Source of the DNA: Candidatus Zixiibacteriota bacterium
Lineage (GTDB): Bacteria > Desulfobacterota > Binatia > UBA9968
Direction of reading: 5' to 3'
DNA length: 64,000 nucleotides
Assembly: GCA_035574315.1 (NCBI GenBank)
Contig: DATLYW010000016.1
Coordinates: 1 to 64,000, forward strand
A model generated the notes under the pieces. That model had not been told where the DNA came from, ran no database searches, and saw only the letters and a program-made list of their open reading frames with translations. A program made the translations under genes and the position numbers. Positions within the stretch are counted from its first letter, which is position 1, and every line of letters starts with the position of its first letter. Of the stretch, positions 22,584 through 30,296 are shown piece by piece.

Positions 22584-25002
22584 GTTCGTCGGGACCCGCG
22601 CGCGGAGCAAAGAGGGGCCGCGCCATGTGACCGGCCGGGGGCTCTACACGGACGATTTCAGGCTCCCCGGCATGCTCCACGCTACGATCCTTCGCAGCCC
22701 GCACGCCCACGCCCGCATCGTCTCCGTCGACGCGGCCGCCGCGCTCGCTGCGCCCAACGTGGTCGCGGTCGTCACTCCGGACGACGTTCGCAAGGACTCC
22801 AACCCGTTCAAGCCCGGCCGGTACGCCGCTGGCCTCAAGCGTCCGATTCCCGAGTACGCAAGCGCGGTCGACAAGGTCCGTTATGTCGGCGAGCCGGTGG
22901 CGGCCGTCGCCGCCCGCGACCGCGGCACGGCGGAAGACGCCCTGGAGCTGATTGCGGTCGAGTACGATCCCCTGCGGCCCGTGGTCGACGTGCGCGAGGC
23001 GCTCAAGCCTTCGTCGGCGGTTCTCTTCGACGAGCTCGGGACCAACCTCGCCTGGCACGGATCGCTCCAGTACGGCGACATCGACGAAGCCTTTCGTTCC
23101 GCCGACCGGGTGGTCCGCGAAACCCTCAAGATCCACCGCTACAGCTCGACGCCGCTCGAGCCGTTCGTCGTGATAGCGTCCCATGACGCCGCGACCCGGC
23201 GGCTCACGGTCTGGGTGACCGCCCAGGTTCCCGAGGTGATCTACGACGGCCTCCGCGAAGCCCTCGGGATCCAGGACGTGCGCGTGATCATTCCCGACGT
23301 CGGAGGCGGTTTCGGGCAGAAGATCCACCTGATCCGCAAGTACGTCGTGCTGGTCTCCATGCTCGCGATCAAGACCGGCCGTCCCGTCAAGTGGGTCGAG
23401 GACCGCAGCGAGCACATGATGGCCGGAGGCCACGCCTGCGCGCAGGAATTCGAGGTCGAGGCGGCCGTCAAGAACGACGGTACCGTGCTGGGGTTGCGTT
23501 TCAAGGAATACGACGACGTCGGCGGCTCGGTCGGCACCCTGACGATCCATTTCACCAACAAGCTCAACAACCTCTCCAACACCTATCGCGTCCGCAACAT
23601 CGCCATGGAGGGCTTCTCGGTGGTCACCAACAAGTGCCCCGTGATCCCCAACCGCGGCATCGGCAAGCCGGGCATGTGCTTCATCTGGGAGCGCACGATG
23701 GACCGGATCGCTCGCGAGCTGGGGCTCAGCCCGATCGAGGTGCGGCGCAGAAACCTGATACGCCCCGAGGAAATGCCGTACGCGACGCCCAGCGGCAATC
23801 TCTACGATAGCGGCGACTATCCGGGGCTGCTCGACACGCTCCTGCAACGCCTCGACTACGAAAAGCTGCGCGAAGAGCAGAAGCGCGCCCGCGAGCAGGG
23901 CCGCCTCCTCGGCATCGGCGTCGTGATCGGCGTGGAGCCCGGCGGGCGCAACGCCGCCCGGGACATGGCCATCTTTCCCGAGATGAAGGAAGGTCCCGGA
24001 TCGGGGGGAATCAACGGCGCAACCATCAGGCTCGAGAAAAACGGCACGATCGCGCTCCACCTGGGCTCGCCCAACTGCGGCCAGGCGCACGAGACCACCA
24101 CCGCCCAGGTGGCCGCCGAGGTGCTGGGCACGAGCCCCGACTGCATCAGCACCACCATCCCCTTCGACAGCGACCTCTCGCCCTGGGGAGTGGCGGCGGC
24201 AAACAGCGGCAACAACTTCCATCTCTACGACATCGGCGCCGTTCACGGGGCGGCCAGGCGGTTGCGCGAAAAGATCCTCAAGCTCGCGGCGCACGTCCTG
24301 GCGGTCGACGCTGCGGAGCTGACGATCGAGGACGGGATCGTTCATGCGCCCGGCGCGCCGGCGAAGAGAATCACCTTCGCCGAGCTCGGCCGCATCGCTT
24401 ACAACAACCAGCACCTGATTCCCGAAGACATGGAGCCGGGCCTGCAGGCGACCTACTATTATGCCTTCGAGCACGCAAAGCCGAACCTGGTGCCCGGCGC
24501 CGACCGGCGCGTCCGGGCGCAGTTCACCTTCTCCGCGGGAGCGCATGGAGCGGTCGTCGAGGTCGACAAGAACACCGGCAAGGTGGAGGTGCTTCGTTAC
24601 CTGATCGTCGGCGACAACGGCACGATCATCAACCCCGACGTCGTCAACGGCCAGATTTACGGCTCGGCCGCCCACGGCATCGCCGTTGCGCTCGGCGAGG
24701 GTTTTCTCTACAGCTCCGACGCGCAGCCCCTGACTGTGACCTATCTCGACTACGGTAAATGCTCGACGGCCGAGACCCCGCGGATCGAGGTGGTCCACCG
24801 GCCCTCGCCTTCGCCTTTTACGCCGCTGGGGCAGAAGGCCGCGGGTGAAGGCGCCGCCATCCCGTCCCCTGCGGCGATCGCCAGCGCCGTCGAGGACGCG
24901 CTCAGCCCGTTGGGCGCCGAGATTCACGAGCTGCCGCTCACACCGGAAGCGGTCTGGCGCATCGCCAACCGCCGCCCGGAATCCGCCCGAAGGTTGTACT
25001 GA
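22576..25002 (+). CDS. Molybdenum hydroxylase 3, molybdopterin large subunit with unusual loop
   Basis: 808 residues, about 30-45 longer than the other large subunits here. GGGFGQK and the catalytic glutamate Glu758 (AAGEGA) are present. The active-site loop reads PNRGIGKPG in the place where relatives have AYRGAGRP, AFRGFGN or TYRAPGR, and the segment after it (MCFIWERTMDRIA) keeps the family spacing. An extra glycine-rich stretch lies near GPGSGGINGAT. The enzyme is therefore a molybdenum hydroxylase relative whose substrate pocket probably differs. Gene order small-large-medium. Confidence 0.9.
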   Translation: MAKFVGTRARSKEGPRHVTGRGLYTDDFRLPGMLHATILRSPHAHARIVSVDAAAALAAPNVVAVVTPDDVRKDSNPFKPGRYAAGLKRPIPEYASAVDKVRYVGEPVAAVAARDRGTAEDALELIAVEYDPLRPVVDVREALKPSSAVLFDELGTNLAWHGSLQYGDIDEAFRSADRVVRETLKIHRYSSTPLEPFVVIASHDAATRRLTVWVTAQVPEVIYDGLREALGIQDVRVIIPDVGGGFGQKIHLIRKYVVLVSMLAIKTGRPVKWVEDRSEHMMAGGHACAQEFEVEAAVKNDGTVLGLRFKEYDDVGGSVGTLTIHFTNKLNNLSNTYRVRNIAMEGFSVVTNKCPVIPNRGIGKPGMCFIWERTMDRIARELGLSPIEVRRRNLIRPEEMPYATPSGNLYDSGDYPGLLDTLLQRLDYEKLREEQKRAREQGRLLGIGVVIGVEPGGRNAARDMAIFPEMKEGPGSGGINGATIRLEKNGTIALHLGSPNCGQAHETTTAQVAAEVLGTSPDCISTTIPFDSDLSPWGVAAANSGNNFHLYDIGAVHGAARRLREKILKLAAHVLAVDAAELTIEDGIVHAPGAPAKRITFAELGRIAYNNQHLIPEDMEPGLQATYYYAFEHAKPNLVPGADRRVRAQFTFSAGAHGAVVEVDKNTGKVEVLRYLIVGDNGTIINPDVVNGQIYGSAAHGIAVALGEGFLYSSDAQPLTVTYLDYGKCSTAETPRIEVVHRPSPSPFTPLGQKAAGEGAAIPSPAAIASAVEDALSPLGAEIHELPLTPEAVWRIANRRPESARRLY

Positions 25003-25006
25003 CGCC

Positions 25007-25873
25007 ATGATTCCCGCTGCTTTCGACTATTATGCTCCCCGCACCCTGAGCGACGCCGTCGCTTTCCTCGCGGCGCACCGCGACGACGCCAAGATTCTTT
25101 CCGGCGGCCAGAGCCTCCTGCCGTTGCTCAAGATGAGGCTCGCCAGGCCGGCCTACGTCGTCGACATCGGACGCATTCCCGACCTCGACGCAATCCGCGA
25201 AGAGGGGGACTGGATCGTGATCGGCGGCCTGGCGACCCATGCGCAGATCGAGTCGTCCGAGCTGCTGCGCCGCCGCTGCCCGCTCTTGCCGCAGACCGCG
25301 GCGACGATCGCCGACGTCCAGGTGAGGAATCGGGGAACCATCGGCGGCAGCATCGCCCACGCGGATCCGGCGGGCGATTTTCCGGCGGCGGTGCTCGCTC
25401 TCGACGCGGAGATCGAAGCGGTTGGCCCCAACGGAACGCGCTGGATTCGAAGCGGAGAGTTTTTCCTGGGTCTTATGATGAGCGCGCTCGAGCCGGACGA
25501 GATCGTCACGGCGATCAAGGTGCCGGCGACCGGAACCGACAGGACCGCCTACCTCAAGGCGGCGCCCCGGTCGTCCGGATTCGCGGTCGTTGGCGTGGCG
25601 GTGCGAGCAGCCCTCGATCCGGCCGGTGTCTGCAGCCGGATCGCCATCGGGATCACGGGAGTGACGGACAAGCCGTACCGGGCCGAGCGGGTGGAACGGC
25701 TCCTTGCGGGCAGGAAGCTCGACGCGCGGACGATCGCGGATGCGGCCGCGGAAACCACTCGCGACGTCGACGTCGTCGAGGACGTCAACGGCTCCGCCGA
25801 GTACCGCGCGCATCTCGCCGCGGTCTATGTCGCCCGAGCCGTCGAAGCGGCCATGGAGGGGGCGCCGGCCTGA
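25007..25873 (+). CDS. Molybdenum hydroxylase 3, FAD medium subunit
   Basis: 288 residues with FAD motifs ILSGGQSLLPLLKMRLARP and GTIGGSIAHADPAGDFP. The ATG at 25007 lies 4 nt after the large-subunit stop; the longer open frame from 24845 is inside that gene. The stop codon TGA falls in the loop of a GC-rich hairpin at 25861-25885. Confidence 0.93.
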   Translation: MIPAAFDYYAPRTLSDAVAFLAAHRDDAKILSGGQSLLPLLKMRLARPAYVVDIGRIPDLDAIREEGDWIVIGGLATHAQIESSELLRRRCPLLPQTAATIADVQVRNRGTIGGSIAHADPAGDFPAAVLALDAEIEAVGPNGTRWIRSGEFFLGLMMSALEPDEIVTAIKVPATGTDRTAYLKAAPRSSGFAVVGVAVRAALDPAGVCSRIAIGITGVTDKPYRAERVERLLAGRKLDARTIADAAAETTRDVDVVEDVNGSAEYRAHLAAVYVARAVEAAMEGAPA

Positions 25874-25885
25874 TCGGCCGGCGCC
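25861..25885. terminator. Bidirectional hairpin between convergent genes
   Basis: GGCGCCGGCC (25861-25870) and GGCCGGCGCC (25876-25885) form a perfect 10 bp stem with a five-base loop TGATC holding the stop codon of the FAD subunit. No T-tract follows on either strand, so it is not a classical intrinsic terminator. It may still slow or protect the ends of the two convergent transcripts. Confidence 0.45.
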
Positions 25886-25895
25886 GCTGGGCGTT

Positions 25896-26987
25896 CTAGA
25901 CCTGTCTCACCTTGATCGTGTAGCTGAAGTTCTTGGGGTCGAGGCTGTCCTTGCGGCCGTTCGCCGTCTCGGTCTGGGGGTACATCAGGAAACCCAGCTC
26001 CGGCCCGTTGGAATGCGGCAACTTGACATCGTGCGCGTAGTTGTAGGGCAGCCAGTTCATTTCCCACGCGCCGAAAAGCTTCGCACGCGCCTTCTTCACC
26101 TTCTCGTGATCCAGCGGCAGCTGCGCCGGCTGATCTTCCTCGAGGACGACCTTGCGCACATCAGCGGGATCGACCGGAACCCAACCGTAGCCGCTGAGGA
26201 AGACTTCGGCGCGACAGTGCTGCGCACTCGTGATGTCGTCCGCTTTCCCCAGGCTCTTGAACTCGCTCGACGCAGCGCAACGCACCCCATAAACGTCGCG
26301 CGCCGCGAGGCCGGCGGCGCGTGCCAGGCCCACGTAGAGCGCGTTCAGGTCGGCGCACTTTCCTCCGAGGTATCCGGTCTGGAGCATGGTGGTGATGTCC
26401 CCGATGCCGCAGCCCCGGATCTTCGGGTCGCGGAAAGTATTCTCCACGATCCATTCGTAGATCGCCCGGGCCTTTTCCTTGTCGCTCCGGGCTCCCTGCA
26501 CGATCCCCCTCGCCGTCGCCGCCACGATGCCGTCCGTGCGGATCAGCCTCGACGGCCTGCGAAAATAATCGAGGACGGCCTTGTCCTCCCGCACCCCACG
26601 ATCCGGCTTCGCGCTCAGGTCCACGTGCCGGTCGCGTGTGGCGAAGCGGCTGGTCACTTCGAGGACCGGGCTTTTCTCCCCCGGTGACCACTCGGCGAAG
26701 ACCATACCGGTTCCGTAGCGGTCGTATTGAATCGACCTCGCCGCTTTGAAGTTTCCACTCCAGCTGTCGCCTTCACGCTTGAAATAGCCTGTATCCTGCA
26801 ACAGGGGCACCGGAACCCACGCGCGCACAGCGCCGACCGGGTCAACAACCTCGATCCGCGTCGTCACCTCGAACCGGCGCCATCCACCTTCGTTCCCTTC
26901 GGCCCACCGCAGAAGACCAGGAATGCCGCCGGCGGCAAGACCGGCGGAAAGGGTCAAGCCTCGCCTCAGGAACTCTCTGCGTTCCAT
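25896..26987 (-). CDS. Tat-exported transglutaminase-like (papain-fold) protein
   Basis: 363 residues. The N-terminus MERREFLRRGLTLSAG is a twin-arginine signal, so the protein is likely exported folded. The transglutaminase core shows a full Cys-His-Asp triad: Cys211 (GGKCADLNALYVGLARAAG), His257 (SAQHCRAEVF) and Asp273 (WVPVDPAD). Bacterial members are usually cysteine proteases or amide hydrolases. AGGGAGGAG sits just upstream of the ATG, behind a good promoter at 27016-27044. Single gene; no partner is evident. The requirement for Tat export is unusual for this fold and hints at a bound cofactor or fast folding. Confidence 0.85.
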   Translation of the reverse strand: MERREFLRRGLTLSAGLAAGGIPGLLRWAEGNEGGWRRFEVTTRIEVVDPVGAVRAWVPVPLLQDTGYFKREGDSWSGNFKAARSIQYDRYGTGMVFAEWSPGEKSPVLEVTSRFATRDRHVDLSAKPDRGVREDKAVLDYFRRPSRLIRTDGIVAATARGIVQGARSDKEKARAIYEWIVENTFRDPKIRGCGIGDITTMLQTGYLGGKCADLNALYVGLARAAGLAARDVYGVRCAASSEFKSLGKADDITSAQHCRAEVFLSGYGWVPVDPADVRKVVLEEDQPAQLPLDHEKVKKARAKLFGAWEMNWLPYNYAHDVKLPHSNGPELGFLMYPQTETANGRKDSLDPKNFSYTIKVRQV

Positions 26988-27015
26988 AGCTCCTCCCTTT
27001 AATACGAATAGCTTT

Positions 27016-27044
27016 CATCTATAAAAAACAAATCCGCTTGTCAA
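27016..27044 (-). promoter_or_regulatory. Promoter for the transglutaminase-like gene
   Basis: On the minus strand a perfect TTGACA (27044-27039) is followed by TATAGA after 15 nt (27023-27018) or TAGATG after 17 nt (27021-27016). A leader of about 20-25 nt with AGGGAGGAG leads to the ATG at 26987. Confidence 0.55.
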
Positions 27045-27066
27045 CGCGGCCGACCCTGGGCCCGTT

Positions 27067-27537
27067 TCAGTCCCGGTTTCCCAGATATTGCAGCACCTGG
27101 GCCGGATGGGCCGCGGCGTCCCGCACCACCGGCCAGTGCTTCAGCACGCGGCCGTCCGGCCCGATGACGACCGTGGACCGGATCGGTCCCTCGACCGTCT
27201 TGCCGTACATCATCTTTTTTCCCCAGGCGCCGTATCGCTTCATCACCCGAACGGCGGGATCCGACAACAAAAGAAACGGCAGCCTGTATTTCTCAGCGAA
27301 CTTGCGGTGCGACTCGATACCGTCCCGGCTTACGCCGAGCACGACCGCGCCCTGTTTTTTGAACGGCGCGTCGAGATCGCGAAAGCCGCAAGCCTCCTTG
27401 GTGCATCCGGGCGTTGCGTCTTTGGGATAAAAATAGAGGACCACGGTCCGGCCGCGATACTCCTCGAGCGTGTGCTTCTTGCCGTCGCTTCCCTCGAGCC
27501 CGAACGGCGGCGCCTTCCTGCCTTCGAGCTTTTTCAT
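27067..27537 (-). CDS. Peroxiredoxin, Bcp type
   Basis: 156 residues. Bcp peroxiredoxins reduce hydroperoxides with thioredoxin as electron donor. Cys45 (peroxidatic) and Cys50 (resolving) lie in DATPGCTKEACGFRD, exactly the Bcp spacing. The ATG at 27537 has GGAGGAAGAGGG upstream; the longer frame to 27666 has no ribosome site and adds a basic, unconserved stretch. A likely promoter lies at 27755-27782. It may protect the many flavin, FeS and Mo enzymes encoded nearby (inference). Confidence 0.93.
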   Translation of the reverse strand: MKKLEGRKAPPFGLEGSDGKKHTLEEYRGRTVVLYFYPKDATPGCTKEACGFRDLDAPFKKQGAVVLGVSRDGIESHRKFAEKYRLPFLLLSDPAVRVMKRYGAWGKKMMYGKTVEGPIRSTVVIGPDGRVLKHWPVVRDAAAHPAQVLQYLGNRD

Positions 27538-27754
27538 TTCCCTCTTCCTCCTCCCGAAGATTCTCGCCCGCCGGTTGCGACACCTGGCGTTCACTTTTCC
27601 GGGCCGCAGGCGCGGCGCAACCTGGATCCAGGATCGGCTCGAACTCGCTCGACGGAGCGCGAACATGCCGTCGAATCCTTCCCCGGCAAGACCCGGCTCT
27701 TTGCCCGGCCCCGCGGCACGCGTGGCCCACGGGCCGCACTGGTATTATTTGGCC

Positions 27755-27782
27755 TATATAACAAATAGGAATTATCTATCAA
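27755..27782 (-). promoter_or_regulatory. Promoter for the peroxiredoxin transcript
   Basis: TTGATA (27782-27777), a 16 nt spacer and TATATA (27760-27755) on the minus strand, in a short AT-rich island between LysR and peroxiredoxin. The leader to the ATG at 27537 would be about 210 nt. The region 27538-27754 holds no gene I can support. Confidence 0.45.
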
Positions 27783-27808
27783 CAACTCAGACGGCGTCGG
27801 GAGCGGGG

Positions 27809-28717
27809 CTATGCGCGGAGAAATTTGCGAAACGCGATCGACACGGGTGTCAGCGGGCGGCGGTTGTGGAAGATCTCGAAAAAGTCTCGCTGAAACCTCA
27901 GGCCCCGGACCGGAACTTCGGCCAGCAGCCCGGCGTCGAGCTCCCGGCGAATCGAGACCCGCGACAGGATCGAGATGCCGGAGCCCGCAATGACGGCTTC
28001 CTTGACCGCCTCGCTGCTGCCGAGCTCCATGATGACCTTCAAGTCCCTGCCCCGTCCGCCTGCCGCGCGCCGCAGCAGGTTGCGGATGGTGCCGAGGGTT
28101 CCCGACCCCTGCTCTCGCGAGATGAAGCGCTCGGAGAAGATCTCCTCCACGGCGACCGCTTTGCGCCTGCTCCACGGATGATCCCGCGGGACGGTCAGGA
28201 CCATCTCGTCCTGCCAGATCTTCTCGACCCGGAGCCGCGCGTCCTCGACGGGAAATCCGACGAAGCCAAGCTCCACCCGGCCGTCGAGCACGGCCTCGAC
28301 GATACCCGCGGAGTCCGCGATCTTGAGGATCGGTTTCACGTCCGGATAACGATTGACGAATGCCCCCAGCTTCTGCGGCAGAACGTACTCGCCCGGATTG
28401 TTGCTCCCGCCCACCCACAACTCCCCTTTCGGCGTCCGCTGGAAATTTTCGACCGCCGCCACCGCCTGGCGCTTGAGGGCCAGCAGCCCGCGGGCATGCT
28501 CGAGCAGCACTTCCCCGAGCGCCGTGAGAACCACCTCGCCGCGAACGCGGTAGAAGAGGCTGCCGCCCAGCGCTCTTTCGAGCTCCTGGATGTGGCCGCT
28601 GACCGTCGGCTGCGTCAGCGAAAGGTGCTCGGCGGCGCGGGAAAAGCTCTTGAGATCAGCCACCCAATAGAACACCTCCAGCTTGTGAAGATCCAGATCT
28701 CCCCGGAGCTTACCCAT
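27809..28717 (-). CDS. LysR-family transcriptional regulator
   Basis: 302 residues, standard for the family. The N-terminal winged helix-turn-helix (about residues 10-70) contains FSRAAEHLSLTQPTVSGHIQELERALGGSLFYR. The C-terminal co-inducer domain begins near residue 90 (WVGGSNNPGEYVLPQKL). It is divergent from the YgfZ-Rieske-luciferase-like operon, the classical arrangement for a LysR regulator and its target. An inverted repeat GGTTTC-N13-GAAACC touches its own start codon, suggesting autoregulation. Confidence 0.93.
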   Translation of the reverse strand: MGKLRGDLDLHKLEVFYWVADLKSFSRAAEHLSLTQPTVSGHIQELERALGGSLFYRVRGEVVLTALGEVLLEHARGLLALKRQAVAAVENFQRTPKGELWVGGSNNPGEYVLPQKLGAFVNRYPDVKPILKIADSAGIVEAVLDGRVELGFVGFPVEDARLRVEKIWQDEMVLTVPRDHPWSRRKAVAVEEIFSERFISREQGSGTLGTIRNLLRRAAGGRGRDLKVIMELGSSEAVKEAVIAGSGISILSRVSIRRELDAGLLAEVPVRGLRFQRDFFEIFHNRRPLTPVSIAFRKFLRA

Positions 28718-28742
28718 GGTTTCTATCGTATCCCATGAAACC
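28718..28742. promoter_or_regulatory. Candidate LysR box
   Basis: GGTTTC (28718-28723) and GAAACC (28737-28742) form an inverted repeat with a 13 bp centre, in the 90 bp gap between the LysR gene and the divergent operon. It lies about 30 bp upstream of the -35 box of that operon. The position suits binding by the adjacent regulator; binding is not shown. Confidence 0.35.
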
Positions 28743-28771
28743 GTCCGGATGAAAAGAGTGGCCGGACCGCG

Positions 28772-28800
28772 TTGTCAACCGCGGCGACGGTCGGTATAGT
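28772..28800 (+). promoter_or_regulatory. Promoter for the YgfZ-Rieske-luciferase-like operon
   Basis: TTGTCA (28772-28777), a 17 nt spacer and TATAGT (28795-28800). The ATG at 28808 follows after 7 nt and has no Shine-Dalgarno, so translation probably starts at the transcript's 5' end. Confidence 0.55.
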
Positions 28801-28807
28801 TCAATCG

Positions 28808-29911
28808 ATGCCGAAAGAGCTGCCCCTCGCTCAGTTTCACCGGGCAAACGGCGCGGAGTTCTTCGAACGCGACGGCTGGAGCCTCCCGCGTCATTTCGGA
28901 AACCCGGAAGTGGAATACCGCTCGGCGCGCTTCCGCGTCGCGCTGAAGGACAGCTCCGATCGGGCCCTCCTGGAATTTCGCGGGCCCGATCGCTTTTCCT
29001 TCCTGCAGGGGATGGTCTCCAACGACCTCCGCGGCCTCGAGGCGGGCCATGGGATCTATGCGGCCTTTCTGAACCAGCAAGGCAAGGTTCTCGGCGACGC
29101 CCGGATCCTTGTCCTCGAGGATTCGTTCATCGTCGACCTGTGGGAGCCCCTGAAGGAAAAGATCCAGAACCATCTCGCCCGGTATCTCGTTGCCGACGAA
29201 GTCGAAATCATCGATGCCACTGCGTCCTGGGCCGCTCTTTCCCTGCTCGGGCCGGAAAGCGCCGCCGTGCTGCGACGCCTCGCGCAGGTTGCCGAGCTTC
29301 CCGCGGTGCCGCTTGCGCATTCGGCGGTCCGGCTCCGCGACGCCGGGGTGCGCCTGTTGCGCCGCTCGGAAAGGGAGATGGACGGCTATGACATCCTGAC
29401 CGCTCGAGAGGACCTTCTGCGGCTGGCTCGGCTTCTGACCGAAGAGGTGCGGGCCTTGTCCTCTTCTCCCTGGATCGGTGAGGAAGCGGCGGAGATCCTC
29501 AGGCTCGAAGCCGGGATTCCGCGTTATGGAGCGGACTTTGGCGACGACACCCTGCTTCTGGAAACCGGCCTGGAGCGAGCCGTGAGCTTTACGAAAGGCT
29601 GCTATCTCGGGCAGGAGGTGGTCGAAAGAGTCCGGTCCCGCGGGCACGTCAATCGCAAGCTCGTCGGCCTCCGGCTGGAAGAGTCCTGCCTCCCGGGCGA
29701 CAAGCTCTTCGCCGGCGGCAAGGAAGTTGGTGCGGTCACGAGCTGCGCTTTTTCGCCGGCTCTGGGTAAAAACCTGGCGCTGGGCTACGTCCAGCGCGAT
29801 TACTGGAGCGCGGGAACCTCCTTGAAAGCGGCGCGCGGCCCCAGGCTCGTCGGCGCAATCGTCACGGAGCTTCCCTTGACAGCTTCTGAAACGACGGCTC
29901 CTTTCGCTTGA
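28808..29911 (+). CDS. YgfZ/GcvT-like folate-binding protein
   Basis: 367 residues. YgfZ-type proteins bind folate and assist repair or maturation of certain FeS enzymes; they share the fold of the glycine-cleavage T protein. The diagnostic motif KGCYLGQEVVERVRSRGHVNR is present late in the protein. ATG 28808 is chosen because the promoter's -10 ends at 28800; an upstream frame from 28772 would begin inside the promoter. The next gene is a Rieske ferredoxin, consistent with an FeS-related role, but a dedicated demethylase-like function is not excluded. Confidence 0.85.
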   Translation: MPKELPLAQFHRANGAEFFERDGWSLPRHFGNPEVEYRSARFRVALKDSSDRALLEFRGPDRFSFLQGMVSNDLRGLEAGHGIYAAFLNQQGKVLGDARILVLEDSFIVDLWEPLKEKIQNHLARYLVADEVEIIDATASWAALSLLGPESAAVLRRLAQVAELPAVPLAHSAVRLRDAGVRLLRRSEREMDGYDILTAREDLLRLARLLTEEVRALSSSPWIGEEAAEILRLEAGIPRYGADFGDDTLLLETGLERAVSFTKGCYLGQEVVERVRSRGHVNRKLVGLRLEESCLPGDKLFAGGKEVGAVTSCAFSPALGKNLALGYVQRDYWSAGTSLKAARGPRLVGAIVTELPLTASETTAPFA

Positions 29912-29936
29912 AAGGCTCTCATGAGTGCGCTACGAC
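29908..29936 (+). promoter_or_regulatory. Possible internal promoter before the Rieske gene
   Basis: TTGAAA (29908-29913), a 17 nt spacer and TACGAC (29931-29936), overlapping the end of the YgfZ-like gene. The -10 box is weak. Confidence 0.25.
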
Positions 29937-29963
29937 ATTGAAAACCCGCACCGGGAGAAAGGA

Positions 29964-30278
29964 ATGGAGCCCATGGGCAGCTTTGTCAAGGTCTGCAAGA
30001 CAACGGACATACCAGACGGAAAGGCCAGGAGCGTCGAGGTCAACGGAAAAACGATTGCGATCTTCAACCTGCAGGGCCAGTTCTACGCGATCAACGACGT
30101 TTGCGGCCATCGCGGCGGACCGCTCAGCGAAGGGGAGCTCGACGGCAAGATCGTGATCTGTCCGTGGCATGGCTGGCGCTACGACGTGACGAGCGGGGCC
30201 AACGAGCTGGTGCCCGATCTTCCGACCGAGAAATTCGAGCTTAGGGTCGACGGCGAGGACATTCTCGTCCAGGTCTGA
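29964..30278 (+). CDS. Rieske [2Fe-2S] ferredoxin
   Basis: 104 residues, a single Rieske domain with no membrane anchor. The cluster motif is Cys-x-His (CGHRGG) with Cys-x2-His (CPWHGW) 18 residues on. Such small proteins pass electrons to oxygenases or reductases. Two ATGs are possible, 29964 and 29973, both near GGGAGAAAGGA. It is followed 18 nt later by a luciferase-like oxidoreductase, its probable partner. Confidence 0.92.
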   Translation: MEPMGSFVKVCKTTDIPDGKARSVEVNGKTIAIFNLQGQFYAINDVCGHRGGPLSEGELDGKIVICPWHGWRYDVTSGANELVPDLPTEKFELRVDGEDILVQV

Positions 30279-30296
30279 TCTCTTCGAGCCGCTCAC

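Noticed and set aside
22570..25008. An 812-residue minus-strand open frame opposite the Mo large subunit 3
   Set aside because: It is an exact antisense shadow of a gene with clear family motifs. High GC suppresses stop codons on the opposite strand. It has no ribosome site or recognisable domain.
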